Assembly: GCA_050174775.1 (NCBI GenBank)
Contig: JBFXJP010000005.1
Location: 124,001-188,000 of the forward strand
Reading direction: 5' to 3'
DNA: 64,000 nucleotides
DNA from: CAYPGJ01 sp050174775
GTDB lineage: Bacteria; Planctomycetota; Phycisphaerae; Phycisphaerales; UBA1924
Shown in pieces: positions 36,910-46,479 of the stretch. Under the pieces are notes generated by a model. That model saw only the letters and a list, made by a program, of their open reading frames with translations, had not been told where the DNA came from and ran no database searches. The position numbers and the translations under genes were made by a program. Numbering within the stretch: the stretch's first letter is position 1; the number at the start of each line of letters is the position of its first letter.

Positions 36910-37893
36910 TTAGTGGATCCGCACCGGAGCGCTCGAGGCCACCGAGGCCGCGTCGCGCACCGGACGATCCTTCTCCCCTGCCTCCGGCGCGATCCGGATC
37001 TCGTTCGCAGGCTTTGTGCTCGGGGAGATCGACTCCGTGGCCCGCTCGAACTCGCTGCGGGCCGTCTCCTCGGCCTGGATCTGCTGCTGGGCCTGCTGCT
37101 CGTAGTTCAGCCGGTCCGTCGCCTTCTCCAGCGACTTGAACTGCGACTCCTGCTTGGCCTGGATCTGCGTGAGACGCTGCTTGACCTGATCCACCGACAC
37201 GACGTCGAAGCGGTTGTATTCGTCGATCTGCCGCTGACGCTTCTCGAGCATCTCCAGCAGACGATCGTTACGCGCGATCGCGTCCACCTGGTGGTCGATC
37301 TGCCACAGCTGCGAGTTGAAATCCGCCTGCTCGCTCTCCAGCTTCGTCAGCATCTCGTTCACGCGAGATTCCTGCTGCTTCAGGTAGACCGTCGTCCGCT
37401 CCGCGTCGCTGACGCGGGCCTGGTACGCGGCCTTGGTCTGGGAGATCTGCGTCGCGCGGGCGTACGCCTCGTCGATCTTGTAGTCCCGATCGTTGAACGC
37501 GACGGTGATGACGCGCCCGGGCCCGTGCGCGGCGCGCGCCTCGTCGGCGCGGGCGAGCAGGTCCTTGAGGCCGTCGAGGTCGCGCTGCGCGAGCGCCACG
37601 ACGCGCTCGCCGATCTGCTTCTCGCGCTCGACCTGGCGGATCTGCTCCTGCAGCTCCGCGAGGTCCCCGCGAACGTCCGCGATCCGCTCGGGATACTGCT
37701 CCGCGAGCTCTCGAAGCTGTGCGCGCAGCACCGTGGGGTCGTCGATGTTGCTGTCGATGACCGACACGATCTTGCCCTGCACGGCGTGAGCCAGGGCCGA
37801 GACGCGGTGCGGACCCGCGATCAGGACCGCCGCGCCCGTCCCCAACCCCGCGATGACGCCGAACCGAACCAGAGGCTTCACGATTCCTGACAT
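36910..37893 (-). CDS. Membrane-anchored coiled-coil protein (PspA-like in shape)
   Basis: 327 residues. One N-terminal membrane helix (FGVIAGLGTGAAVLIAGP) and then a long, nearly continuous coiled coil (about residues 50-290: LREL, LAELQEQIRQVEREKQIGER, RLLEMLEKRQRQIDEY, QQAQQQIQAEETARSEFERA), with a short break near GRVITVAFNDRDYKIDEA. The shape recalls PspA/IM30-type or envelope-stress proteins, but the N-terminal helix and the break differ. It is divergent from the sigma-factor gene across 307 bp. Confidence 0.72.
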   Translation of the reverse strand: MSGIVKPLVRFGVIAGLGTGAAVLIAGPHRVSALAHAVQGKIVSVIDSNIDDPTVLRAQLRELAEQYPERIADVRGDLAELQEQIRQVEREKQIGERVVALAQRDLDGLKDLLARADEARAAHGPGRVITVAFNDRDYKIDEAYARATQISQTKAAYQARVSDAERTTVYLKQQESRVNEMLTKLESEQADFNSQLWQIDHQVDAIARNDRLLEMLEKRQRQIDEYNRFDVVSVDQVKQRLTQIQAKQESQFKSLEKATDRLNYEQQAQQQIQAEETARSEFERATESISPSTKPANEIRIAPEAGEKDRPVRDAASVASSAPVRIH

Positions 37894-38200
37894 GGCTTAC
37901 GCCCCTTTCCGCGTGTGCTCCCGGCGAAATGGCTGAGGGAGGCTGGGTGCGAATCTCTTCCTCCGTTGGTGGGAAGGCCCGCCGCCCGCTTTCACGCTTC
38001 CGGGCTTCTTTTGCGCCGTGGTTCCCGGACGCAGACCTCCGCCCCGCCCCGTCTTATGCTTGTTCGGGAGCCGGTGGGGAGAAAGAGCGTGCTGAAACCC
38101 CCTGGTGCGGGGTCGGAACAACGGACGCCGAGCGATCTCGCGCCCGGTTTGCCTTGACGGCCCGCCGAACCCGGCCCGGGCCACTTGCGGAGGATGCCCG
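37894..38200. other. Divergent intergenic region, 307 bp
   Basis: Gap between the minus-strand coiled-coil gene and the plus-strand sigma-factor gene, so it must carry promoters both ways. I see the sigma gene's ribosome site (GCGGAGGA, 38187-38194) and a GGAAC at 38115-38119 that could be an ECF-type -35 element, although its -10 is unconvincing. No RNA gene or clear hairpin was found. Confidence 0.4.
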
Positions 38201-38953
38201 ATGCTCAATCAGCTCACGACCGCGTTCATCGCACGCCTGCGTGCGCGCGACGAGACCGCTTGGTTCGAGCTGTGGGAGATCTTCGGCCCCGTCCTCCGCG
38301 CCCAGCTCTCCAAGTGGGGCAAGGGCGCCATCGGCTCGCAGACCGTGCGCGATCTCTCTCAGGAAACACTCGCGGCGCTCTCCGACTCCATCGACCGCTA
38401 CGACCCCTCCCGCGGCGCACGCTTCTCCACATGGCTCCTCTCCATCGCCAAGCACACCCTCGGCGACGAGATCGACCGACGCATGGCCCAGAAGCGCGGA
38501 CGCGGGAAGCGCGGCGCCTCGCTCGACGAGACCTGGATGCAGTCCGCCGGCGGCATGAGCCCCGACGGGCAGTACGAGGCCGCGGTCTTCCGCGCCAAGG
38601 TCGAGGCCGCGATCCGCATGGTCGAGCGCCGCTGTGAATTCATGGAGTTCCAGATCTACCGGATGCGCGTGTTCGACGGGCTCGAAGGAAAGGAAGTGGC
38701 CGCGCAGCTCGGCACCTCCGAGCCCACCGTCTCCCGCAGGCTGACCAAGGTCCGCGACATGCTCCGGGAAAAGGTGCGGGAGGTGGTGGCCACCTACTCC
38801 TTCACGAGCGACGAGCAGGGCGAGCTGGAGCGGGCCGGGCTGGGCACGGCCTCGAAATCGGAGGACGCGCTTTTCGATGAAGCCGTGGCGGAGATCTATC
38901 ACCGCCAGCAGGAACTGCGTCGACAGGATCAGGCGGCGATGATGAACGACTAA
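38201..38953 (+). CDS. Sigma-70 family (ECF-like) sigma factor
   Basis: 250 residues from ATG 38201; the ATG at 38194 is in another frame. Region 2 reads DLSQETLAALSDSIDRYDPS and RFSTWLLSIAKHTLGDEIDR; region 4 has the helix-turn-helix GLEGKEVAAQLGTSEPTVSR. It redirects RNA polymerase to a specific promoter set. There is no region 3 and no adjacent classical anti-sigma gene. Instead a Ser/Thr kinase gene follows 60 bp later, an arrangement known for planctomycete STK-linked ECF groups where phosphorylation is thought to control the sigma factor. A ~45-residue C-terminal extension is rich in Glu and Gln. Confidence 0.88.
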   Translation: MLNQLTTAFIARLRARDETAWFELWEIFGPVLRAQLSKWGKGAIGSQTVRDLSQETLAALSDSIDRYDPSRGARFSTWLLSIAKHTLGDEIDRRMAQKRGRGKRGASLDETWMQSAGGMSPDGQYEAAVFRAKVEAAIRMVERRCEFMEFQIYRMRVFDGLEGKEVAAQLGTSEPTVSRRLTKVRDMLREKVREVVATYSFTSDEQGELERAGLGTASKSEDALFDEAVAEIYHRQQELRRQDQAAMMND

Positions 38954-39013
38954 GCCGCGAGAGCGTGGGGACTCACGCGCGACACGCCGCGAGCAGCGCG
39001 GCGGGAGGCAACG

Positions 39014-41623
39014 ATGGGAGCATTCTTCGGCATCCTGATGTCCGTCCTCGCGATCTCGGTCGCCGTGCTGCTGGTCATCTTCGTCATGGTGCCCGCCTTC
39101 AAGGGCGTCTCCTGGTTCATCAGGCACATCTTCCAGTTCATCTTCGGGATGATCTACGAGGTCCTCCGCGCCATCGGCGGGCTGGTCACCTCCATCGTCC
39201 TCCTCCCCCTCATCCTTCTCAACGTCGTCATCGGGCGCTGGTCCGCGGCCTCGCACTACGGGCGCACCTTCCAGGACGAACTCAAGACCATCGGCCGCTG
39301 CTGCTACCGATTCGCCGTCGGCCGCCCCGCACGCCTCCTCCTGCTCACCCCGCTCGTCGAGGGCATCGAGAAGCGCGTCCCCGAAGCGGTCGCGCACGCC
39401 CCGGGCGCCGACAAGCCCTCCAAGCGCACCCTCGGGCAGTTCGAGGGCTACAAGATCGTCGGCTCGCTCCGCTCCGGCGGCTCGGGCGGGCGCCTCTACA
39501 TCGCCGAGCCCGACGAGACCAAGCGCGCCGTCTTCGCGCGCCGGGGCATCGGCAACGTCGATCAGGTCGTCATCAAGGCCTTCTCCCTCGCCGACGGCTC
39601 CTCTCTCCCGCAGATCGTCCGAGAGAGCAAGTCCCTCGACGCCGCGCGCCGGCTCGGGCTCATCCTCGAGCACGAGCTCACCGACAAGCGGTTCTATTAC
39701 GTCATGCGCTACGTGCCGGGAGACACCCTCTCCATCGTCACCTCGCGCCTCCACGACCGCGCCGGGATGGAAGGCCTCCGCGCCGACACGCTGCAGGAAG
39801 CCCTCTCCTACGCCTCCGACCTCGTCCGCACCCTGAACACCTACCACGAGGGCGGGCTCTGGCACAAGGACGTCAAGCCCGACAACATCATCGTCTCCCA
39901 CGGCGCTGCGCACCTCGTCGACTTCGGGCTCGTCACCCCGCTCCGCAGCGCGATGACCCTCACGACGCACGGCACGGAGTACTTCCGGGATCCCGAGATG
40001 GTCCGCATGGCCCTCAAGGGCGTGAAGGTGGCCGAGGTCAACGGCGCCAAGTTCGACATCTATGCCGCGGGCGCCGTGATCTATTCGATCATCGAGAACG
40101 GCTTCCCCGCGCACGGGGGTCTCTCGCAGATCACGAAGAAGTGCCCCGAGGGGCTGCGCTGGATCATCCGTCGCGCGATGGCCGACTACGAGGCGCGCTA
40201 CGCCTCCTCGCGCGACATGCTGGCCGACCTCCAGCACATCATGGCCTCGTCCGACCCCTTCGCGATCCGTCCCGCCGACCTGCCCTCGATGCGGGGCGGG
40301 CCGTCCCACGACATGGAGGACGCGGTTCGCGCCGCCCACGAGGAAGCCCAGGCCGTCGGCGCCGCGGCCGCCGCGCGCGTCGCGCAGGGCCCCGTCGCGC
40401 AGCCCGCGGGCTTCGACCCCGCGCCCGCCGGCGCGCGCCACACCCCGCGCCCGGACCCCTCCCCCGCGGGCGGGCAGGGCCGGCCGCGCATCCGCGTCAC
40501 CGACTGGTGGAAGGGCGGCTTCGTCGTCAACGACGGCCCTGAAGGTGCGCAGCCCGGCAACGTTCCGCCCCAGCGCGGCGCCCCCGTGCCTCCGCACGAC
40601 CGCCGCCCGGCGCACGAGCAGGTCGAGCGCGCACGCGCACGCGCCCAGGCGCGCCGCTCGCGAGCCTACGAGCGCATGAACCGCGCGCCGCGCCGCCCCA
40701 AGCCCGACGTTCGGGTCATCGGTGTCGCGATCGGGACCGGACCGCGCAGGCCGCGCACCGCGCGCTACGACTCCCGCCCCAACGGCGGCGTCATTCTCGC
40801 AGCGCTCTTCCTCATCGCCGCGGTGGCCGGCATCTTCCTGCTCACGATGAACGCCGGCTCGCGCTCGCGCAGCGGCAACCGCATCGTCATCAACGGCGCC
40901 GACCGCACCGTGGTGACCAAGTTCGATTTCGACGACATCAAGCAGGTGATGCGCGAGGCGGGCGAGCGCTTCCGCGAGGGCGGGCAGCACTCCGAGGCGC
41001 TGCGCGACTCCATGCTCGCGCTGCAGGGCGCCGTGTCCGACTGGACGACCGGCGCCCCCTTCACCCCTCCCGCGGACGCTCGACCCCAGTCGATCAACGA
41101 GAAGATCAACAAGGCGTTCAAGGGCAGGACGTACTCCGGTCCTGTCCCGCCCACGCCGCCTCCCGCGCCGGGCGAGCCGGCCCAGGCCAGCGTTGCCTCC
41201 GCACCCGCCCTCCCTTCCGCCCCAGACGCGCCCTCGATGGCCACGGCGCCCGGAGGAACGTGGCTTGTCATCAACGACCTCACCGGCTCGCCACAGGAGG
41301 TCAAGGATGAAGTGAGCGCGGGGCTCGACCGTCTCCGCGCCGCAGGCGCCGAGATCCTCGGCGCCGACAACAGCGAGGTCGTCGACATCATCGCCTCCGC
41401 GCGCAAGGCCATCGGCGCCACGGCCCGCGTCACCGACGACGCGGTCGAGCGGATCAAGACATGGCTCGCGGACGAAGGTGAAGCGTTCACCGGCCTCATC
41501 TGGTTCGCCCGTGATGACGGCCCGGACACCGCCTTCGCGCTCGCAGTCGTGGGGCAGGAAGGCCTCAACGCCGCGCCCGTCGGCACACTTCTGAGGGCCG
41601 GCGCCGCCCGCCGCGCGCAGTGA
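39014..41623 (+). CDS. Transmembrane Ser/Thr protein kinase
   Basis: 869 residues. Two N-terminal membrane helices (about 5-28 and 55-75) precede a kinase domain. The Gly-rich loop is irregular (LRSGGSGGRLYIAEP), with catalytic Lys188 (VVIKAF), H284-K-D286-VKPDN instead of HRD, and D303-F-G. A juxtamembrane Pro/Ala/Arg-rich linker of about 150 residues, a third helix (VILAALFLIAAVAGIFLLTM) and an extracytoplasmic C-terminal domain of ~250 residues (LVINDLTGSPQEVKDEVSAG) follow, the last perhaps a sensor. It is the likely regulator of the sigma factor upstream. The kinase is probably active, as the key Lys and two Asp are present. Confidence 0.88.
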   Translation: MGAFFGILMSVLAISVAVLLVIFVMVPAFKGVSWFIRHIFQFIFGMIYEVLRAIGGLVTSIVLLPLILLNVVIGRWSAASHYGRTFQDELKTIGRCCYRFAVGRPARLLLLTPLVEGIEKRVPEAVAHAPGADKPSKRTLGQFEGYKIVGSLRSGGSGGRLYIAEPDETKRAVFARRGIGNVDQVVIKAFSLADGSSLPQIVRESKSLDAARRLGLILEHELTDKRFYYVMRYVPGDTLSIVTSRLHDRAGMEGLRADTLQEALSYASDLVRTLNTYHEGGLWHKDVKPDNIIVSHGAAHLVDFGLVTPLRSAMTLTTHGTEYFRDPEMVRMALKGVKVAEVNGAKFDIYAAGAVIYSIIENGFPAHGGLSQITKKCPEGLRWIIRRAMADYEARYASSRDMLADLQHIMASSDPFAIRPADLPSMRGGPSHDMEDAVRAAHEEAQAVGAAAAARVAQGPVAQPAGFDPAPAGARHTPRPDPSPAGGQGRPRIRVTDWWKGGFVVNDGPEGAQPGNVPPQRGAPVPPHDRRPAHEQVERARARAQARRSRAYERMNRAPRRPKPDVRVIGVAIGTGPRRPRTARYDSRPNGGVILAALFLIAAVAGIFLLTMNAGSRSRSGNRIVINGADRTVVTKFDFDDIKQVMREAGERFREGGQHSEALRDSMLALQGAVSDWTTGAPFTPPADARPQSINEKINKAFKGRTYSGPVPPTPPPAPGEPAQASVASAPALPSAPDAPSMATAPGGTWLVINDLTGSPQEVKDEVSAGLDRLRAAGAEILGADNSEVVDIIASARKAIGATARVTDDAVERIKTWLADEGEAFTGLIWFARDDGPDTAFALAVVGQEGLNAAPVGTLLRAGAARRAQ

Positions 41624-41673
41624 GTTGTTCACTCCGAACGTCGCGCCGCAATAACGATGCCTACGCTCGCAGC

Positions 41674-42738
41674 ATGACACACCACGCCGCACGACCGCGG
41701 CTTCTTTCGGATAGCGACATCGAGACGTACGCCGACGCCGCGCTCCATGCCGTGCGCCTCGCGTCGCTCGTCTGCCGCGACGCGCAGCAGGACGCCTTTT
41801 CCGCGGGGCGCGCGGGCGCCATCACCAAGGGGGACGATTCGCCCGTCACCTTTGCCGACTTTGCATCGCAAGCCGTCGTCGCGCACACACTCCGCGAGCG
41901 TCTCGCCCACGTCACGCTCGTGGGCGAAGAAGGCTCCGATTACCTGCGCGATCCCGAGCACGCCACGGCCCTTGAGCGCGCCACGCGCGCCACCTCACAC
42001 GTCTGGAGCAGCGTCGATGAAGCCGCGCTCCTCGAAGCCGTCGACCTCGGCGCCGCGGACCCGCCCATCGACGGCTCCGGATTCTGGACTCTTGACCCCA
42101 TCGACGGCACCAAAGGCTTCGTGCGCGGGGAGCAGTACTCCGTCTGTCTCGCGTACATCCTCGATGGCGAGCCGATCATCGCGGCCCTGGGCTGCCCCAA
42201 CCTGCCCGCCTCGTTCGATGCCCCCTTCGATGCGCGCGATCCCGCGGGTCAGGTGTTTCTCGCCGTGAAGGGCGGCGGTGTGCGCGTGGCCGACGCCACG
42301 CAACCGGGTCACAATCCGCGCCCGCTCCACGTCGCGATGCGCGACCTCTCCGCACCCGCCCGCTCCTGCCGATCCGTCGATGCCTCCCACTCCGATCACG
42401 ACGCGGCCACGCAGGTGCTCCGTGCCGCGGGCGCAGGGGGCGAGCCGCTCCGTCTCGATTCACAGTGCAAGTACGCCGTGGTCGCGCGAGGGCAGGCCGA
42501 GGTCTACCTTCGACTCCCCCGACGCGCCGGCGCCTACGTCGAGCGCATCTGGGACCACGCGCCGGGCGCCCTCATCGCGCAGGAAACCGGGTGCGTCGTC
42601 ACCGACGTGCTGGGCAGACCGCTCGACTTCTCCAAAGGGCGTGGCCTCGACGCCAACCGCGGCGTCCTCTGCTGCCGCACAGAGTTCCACCAGCCCATCC
42701 TCAGGGCGATCCGCGAGTTCTTCTCCGCCCGATCATAA
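41674..42738 (+). CDS. 3'(2'),5'-bisphosphate nucleotidase, inositol monophosphatase family
   Basis: 354 residues from ATG 41674; the GTG at 41620 overlapping the kinase stop is in frame, but its extension is not like the family. Metal-binding motifs: VGEEGSD (about residue 85), DPIDGTKGFVRG (141 on) and IWDHAPGALI near the end. The family (HAL2/CysQ) hydrolyses PAP, the by-product of sulfate activation, in the cytosol, and the length fits the HAL2 branch. The short distance from the kinase gene suggests a shared transcript without an obvious functional tie. Confidence 0.88.
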   Translation: MTHHAARPRLLSDSDIETYADAALHAVRLASLVCRDAQQDAFSAGRAGAITKGDDSPVTFADFASQAVVAHTLRERLAHVTLVGEEGSDYLRDPEHATALERATRATSHVWSSVDEAALLEAVDLGAADPPIDGSGFWTLDPIDGTKGFVRGEQYSVCLAYILDGEPIIAALGCPNLPASFDAPFDARDPAGQVFLAVKGGGVRVADATQPGHNPRPLHVAMRDLSAPARSCRSVDASHSDHDAATQVLRAAGAGGEPLRLDSQCKYAVVARGQAEVYLRLPRRAGAYVERIWDHAPGALIAQETGCVVTDVLGRPLDFSKGRGLDANRGVLCCRTEFHQPILRAIREFFSARS

Positions 42739-42793
42739 GCCGAACAATGGCGGAGCGAACCATCACGCGAGCACTGCGTCTGGATGGAGAGCA

Positions 42794-42820
42794 GGAACGA
42801 GAGTGACCGAACAGAGTCGG
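42794..42820 (+). promoter_or_regulatory. Possible ECF-type promoter upstream of htrA
   Basis: GGAAC (42794-42798), a 17-nt spacer and GTCGG (42816). This fits the GGAAC-N16/17-GTC shape of many ECF promoters, about 140 bp before the htrA start. Short motifs like this occur by chance, so the support is weak. Confidence 0.28.
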
Positions 42821-42959
42821 TATGCCCCTCACCTGCCCCGCACGCGCGGACTGGACGAGCCGCGCCGCGCGTCGGATGGTGTCGGGACAGCCGGCTCGCA
42901 CACGGGGCGACCCGCTCGATCATGCACACACGCGGCTCGGCCGCAGGAGGAATCTACGG

Positions 42960-44402
42960 ATGCAGTTTCGCAAGGCTACCTGGTTGACCCTCGCCAGCGC
43001 CACCATCGCGCTCGGGGCTCTCGCGCCGTTCACGCACGCGACGCCCGACGACGAGGCCGCCATCGCGCAGGCCGAGTCGCTGTCGAAAGCATTCCGGCGC
43101 GCGGCCGCCAAGGTCCGCCCCGCCGTTGTGCAGGTCCGCTCCAAGCAGACCATCGTCCAACGCGTCTTCGACCCCTTCGAGCAGATGTTCGGCTCCCCCT
43201 TCGGCAACCGGGGCCCGCAGACCCGCGAGTTCCAGCGGCAGGGCCTCGGCTCGGGCGTCATCATCGACCGCGAGGGACACATCCTCACGAACAACCACGT
43301 CATCCAGGACGCGGACGAGCTGGTCATCGTGTTCCACGACGAGACGCAGGCCGAGGCCAAGCTCGTCGGCGCCGACCCCGCCACCGACCTGGCCGTGATC
43401 AAGGTGGACCCGTCCTCCCTCTCCGCGGCCGTGAGCGCCGCAACGCTGGGCGACTCCGACAAGATGGAGGTCGGCGACTGGGTCATCGCCATCGGCTCGC
43501 CCCTCGAGCTGCAGGAGACGGTCACCGCGGGCATCATCAGCGCGACCGGCCGGCGCCAGGGAATCATCCGCTCGAGCGAAGGGCTCGGGTACGAGTCGTT
43601 CATCCAGACCGACGCGGCCATCAACCCCGGCAACTCCGGCGGCCCGCTCATCAACCTGCGTGGTGAGGTGATCGGCATCAACACAGCCATCAAGAGCACC
43701 TCCGGCGGCAGCATCGGCCTGGGCTTCTCGATTCCCACCTCGATGGCGAAGACCGTGGCCGAGCAGATCATCGAGACCGGCTCGGTGAAGCGCGGATACC
43801 TCGGCGTCGGTCTCGACACCGTCACCACCGAGAACGCCGCGCTGCTGGGCCTCGACAAGGACACGCGCGGCGCCGTGGTCACCACCGTCGAGAAGGACTC
43901 ACCCGCGGACAAGGCGGGGCTGCAGGAGAAGGACGTGATCGTGGCGATCAACGGGAGCGACGTGCGCGAGCTGGCGGACGTGCAGCTGAAGATCGCGGGC
44001 GTGCGGCCGGACAGCGAGGCGAGCATCAAAATCCTGCGGGACGGGAAAGAGCGCGAGGTGACGGTGCGCGTGAGCGAGCGGCCTTCGTTGGCTACCGCGG
44101 GCGGGGGGATCGGGCTGTCGGTGGAGGATGTGGATCGTGCGACGGCCCGTCGTCTGGGGCTTCGTCAGCCGATGGGCGCGCGGGTGACGGCGGTGGCGGC
44201 GGGGAGCGAGGCGGAGAAGGCGGGGTTCGCGGAAGGCGACATCATCTTGTCACTCAACAACTTGCGCGTGCCCGACGCGACGACGCTGCAGGACTATCTT
44301 GACAGAGCGCCGGCGGGGATGCGTCTGCAGTTCCAGGTGGTGGACGCGCAGGGGGCCACGGGAGTGAAAAGTTTGCGGGCTCCCAGCGCTTCAGGCCGAT
44401 AA
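42960..44402 (+). CDS. htrA: HtrA/DegP-type periplasmic serine protease
   Basis: 480 residues from ATG 42960 with CAGGAGGA 9 nt upstream; a longer frame from 42822 has no ribosome site. Signal peptide TWLTLASATIALGALAPFTH. Trypsin-fold triad H113 (TNNHVIQD), D143 (TDLAVIKV), S226 (NPGNSGGP). Two PDZ domains follow (GYLGVGLD ... AGLQEKDVIVAING; IGLSVEDVDRATARRLGLRQ). The enzyme degrades or refolds damaged envelope proteins. The codon style changes from C-ending to G-ending near 43900, between the protease domain and PDZ1/2. A terminator follows. Confidence 0.94.
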   Translation: MQFRKATWLTLASATIALGALAPFTHATPDDEAAIAQAESLSKAFRRAAAKVRPAVVQVRSKQTIVQRVFDPFEQMFGSPFGNRGPQTREFQRQGLGSGVIIDREGHILTNNHVIQDADELVIVFHDETQAEAKLVGADPATDLAVIKVDPSSLSAAVSAATLGDSDKMEVGDWVIAIGSPLELQETVTAGIISATGRRQGIIRSSEGLGYESFIQTDAAINPGNSGGPLINLRGEVIGINTAIKSTSGGSIGLGFSIPTSMAKTVAEQIIETGSVKRGYLGVGLDTVTTENAALLGLDKDTRGAVVTTVEKDSPADKAGLQEKDVIVAINGSDVRELADVQLKIAGVRPDSEASIKILRDGKEREVTVRVSERPSLATAGGGIGLSVEDVDRATARRLGLRQPMGARVTAVAAGSEAEKAGFAEGDIILSLNNLRVPDATTLQDYLDRAPAGMRLQFQVVDAQGATGVKSLRAPSASGR

Positions 44403-44437
44403 CCGGTACGATTGGGTCGATCTCTCTCTCTCCTCCA

Positions 44438-44475
44438 GCGGGGCGCCGTCTTACGATGGCGCCCTGCTTTTTTCT
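44438..44475 (+). terminator. Rho-independent terminator after htrA
   Basis: 10-bp stem GCGGGGCGCC / GGCGCCCTGC (one G-U pair), 10-nt loop, then an uninterrupted run of seven or more T. Between convergent genes. Confidence 0.9.
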
Positions 44476-44543
44476 TGCACGGCGAGAATGGCAAGAAATG
44501 GCCGAGAGAGCGCAGTGCGGGGTGATGTGCGCTGTTTCGTTGC

Positions 44544-46427
44544 TTAACGGGGAGCGCGGAGAAAGAGCCCTTGACCGACGAAACCTTCGGGGGTTGCGCG
44601 CAGGTTTCCGACCATGTCGCCCAGGTGTCGGAGGATGGCATCCGCGGGGACGGGGGTGCGCGCGGACTCGGGCATGTGCTCGCGCATCATGTCGAGGTAT
44701 TCCTTCTCCTCCTCGGGGTCGAGCTCGAGTGAGCGGATCTGCTCCTGCATGATCTTGTCGAAGTTCTCGGCGGACCATGCGGAGTAGAGGAGCGTGGGTC
44801 GGAGTCGCGTCCAGGAGTGTCCGATGGCGGGGCCGCTGATGGCGCGTGTGGCGTCGATGAACGTGGGGTCGTCGGCGAGCTTGGGCCGGTCGGGGTTGGA
44901 GGATTCGCGGAGCGCGTCTTCGACGGAGGCGGGGGGGCCTGCGAAGAACCAGGCGCCGCCGAGCGCGAAGGCGAAGCCTCCGCCGAAGGGCCCCTGCATT
45001 TCCCAGATCTGATGGCCGAGGTATTCGCGGGGCGCGAAGCCGAAGAGGCCTTGCGCGACGGTGGCGATGGAGGAGGTGAGCGTCTGTGGGTCTTTCACTG
45101 CGATGGCGATGAGTGAGGACTGGCTGTCGGCGGAGTAGGGCTGTGAGATGCGGGAGGCGACGTGGAGTTCGGGGGCGAGTGAGGAGGTGATCGTGCCGAC
45201 GGTGTTGAGGAAGTCCTCGATGAAGGGGCCGGCTTCGGCGCGCTGTTCTTCGGGGAGGTTGTTCATGACGGCGCGGATGGTGGGGACGACCTGCGCGAAG
45301 TTGATGCGTCCGGAGGTGAGGCTTGCGGCGTCGGCGGGGATGAAGGGTGGGGGGGAGAAGGGTCCGGGCTCGGCGTTGAGGAGGGAGATGAGGCCGGTCT
45401 TGTTGGGGACGCGGGCGGCGAAGGTGTATTGGGCCGCGGCGTCGGGGGTGTCGAATCGGATGGCGCCCGCGACGGAGCGGAGTTGATCGAGGCCGAAGAC
45501 GGAGAACATCATGGGGTCGTCGGTGATCTGCGCTGCGGGGTTGGCGGCGAGGCGTGCGGCGGCGAGGCCGTCCTGCATGGCCTTGAAGATGGGCTGCATG
45601 TTGAGGACGGCGTAGGCGTGCTGGTCGGCGCGTTGGCCGAGCATGTCGAGGGCGGCGATGTAGTCGGGATTGTCGTCGGCGGCGTCGCCGAGGTCCTTGC
45701 CCTCGATGCGGTCGATGGCGTCGTGGAGGGCGTCGAGGTGTGAGGAGGCGAGGAAGACGTCGTTGACACGTGTGATGAGGATGACGGAGGGGATGTCTTC
45801 GTCGGCTTCGGGCTCGTCGTCCCAGAAGACGTCCTGGTCGTCGCCGTCTTCGGCGGGCTGGGGCTCGGGCGCGGGCTCTTCTTCATCGCCCTTGAAGGTG
45901 ATGCGGGTGATCTCGTGCTCGCCGTAGTCGAGGAGATCGGAGACGGCGCGGTCTCCGTCGACGGCCTGCTTGATGAGTTTCTCGATGGCTTCCTCGACGG
46001 AAGCGATGGCGTCTTCCTCGGCGCCTTCGTAGTCGGCGAGCAGGAGGAGCTGGGGGGCGGGCTCTTCGTCCTGGAGGCGCGGGTCGTTGGGGGGGAAGGC
46101 GTCGGAGCGTGCCAGGAAGAAGGCGAGGCCTACTGCGGCTTTGGGGGGCTGGATCTCATCGAGGGAGATGCCCGACTCTTCCCAGGGCTGGAGGAGGTCG
46201 TCGGCGGAGGCGCCCAGGATCGTGTGGAAGTAGGAGCGGACCTGCTTGTCGTTCCAGAGGGAGTGGAGTGAGGAGCGTTTGAACGCGGCGACGGCTTCGG
46301 AGGTGTTGTCGCAGGCGATGACTGCGAGAGAGTCGGGGGGCGCGAGGGAGGCGATGGTCGGGCCGGCGTGCGTGAGGGGGGAGAGGAGCGTGAGCGCGAG
46401 GAGGGCGGCGGGCGTGCAGGAACGCAT
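44544..46427 (-). CDS. Secreted DUF3352-like protein
   Basis: 627 residues with signal peptide AALLALTLLSPLTHAGPT. The body is an alternating helix/strand protein typical of DUF3352-like planctomycete proteins that open with LAPPDSLAVIACDNT and contain ITRITF and VFLASSHLDALHDAID. A very acidic low-complexity patch (EEEPAPEPQPAEDGDDQD onward) sits near residue 185. No catalytic motif. It lies 52 bp downstream of a trypsin-fold protease gene on the same strand and may be its substrate or partner; that is speculation. Confidence 0.72.
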   Translation of the reverse strand: MRSCTPAALLALTLLSPLTHAGPTIASLAPPDSLAVIACDNTSEAVAAFKRSSLHSLWNDKQVRSYFHTILGASADDLLQPWEESGISLDEIQPPKAAVGLAFFLARSDAFPPNDPRLQDEEPAPQLLLLADYEGAEEDAIASVEEAIEKLIKQAVDGDRAVSDLLDYGEHEITRITFKGDEEEPAPEPQPAEDGDDQDVFWDDEPEADEDIPSVILITRVNDVFLASSHLDALHDAIDRIEGKDLGDAADDNPDYIAALDMLGQRADQHAYAVLNMQPIFKAMQDGLAAARLAANPAAQITDDPMMFSVFGLDQLRSVAGAIRFDTPDAAAQYTFAARVPNKTGLISLLNAEPGPFSPPPFIPADAASLTSGRINFAQVVPTIRAVMNNLPEEQRAEAGPFIEDFLNTVGTITSSLAPELHVASRISQPYSADSQSSLIAIAVKDPQTLTSSIATVAQGLFGFAPREYLGHQIWEMQGPFGGGFAFALGGAWFFAGPPASVEDALRESSNPDRPKLADDPTFIDATRAISGPAIGHSWTRLRPTLLYSAWSAENFDKIMQEQIRSLELDPEEEKEYLDMMREHMPESARTPVPADAILRHLGDMVGNLRATPEGFVGQGLFLRAPR

Positions 46428-46479
46428 GGCGTGCTCCGGGGTGTGTCGGTGGGGCGTGCGGGAACTCGACGCGTATCGG

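Noticed and set aside
38054..41692. 1212-codon minus-strand frame
   Set aside because: Mirror of the sigma-factor and kinase genes, which have clear family motifs; the antisense product has none.
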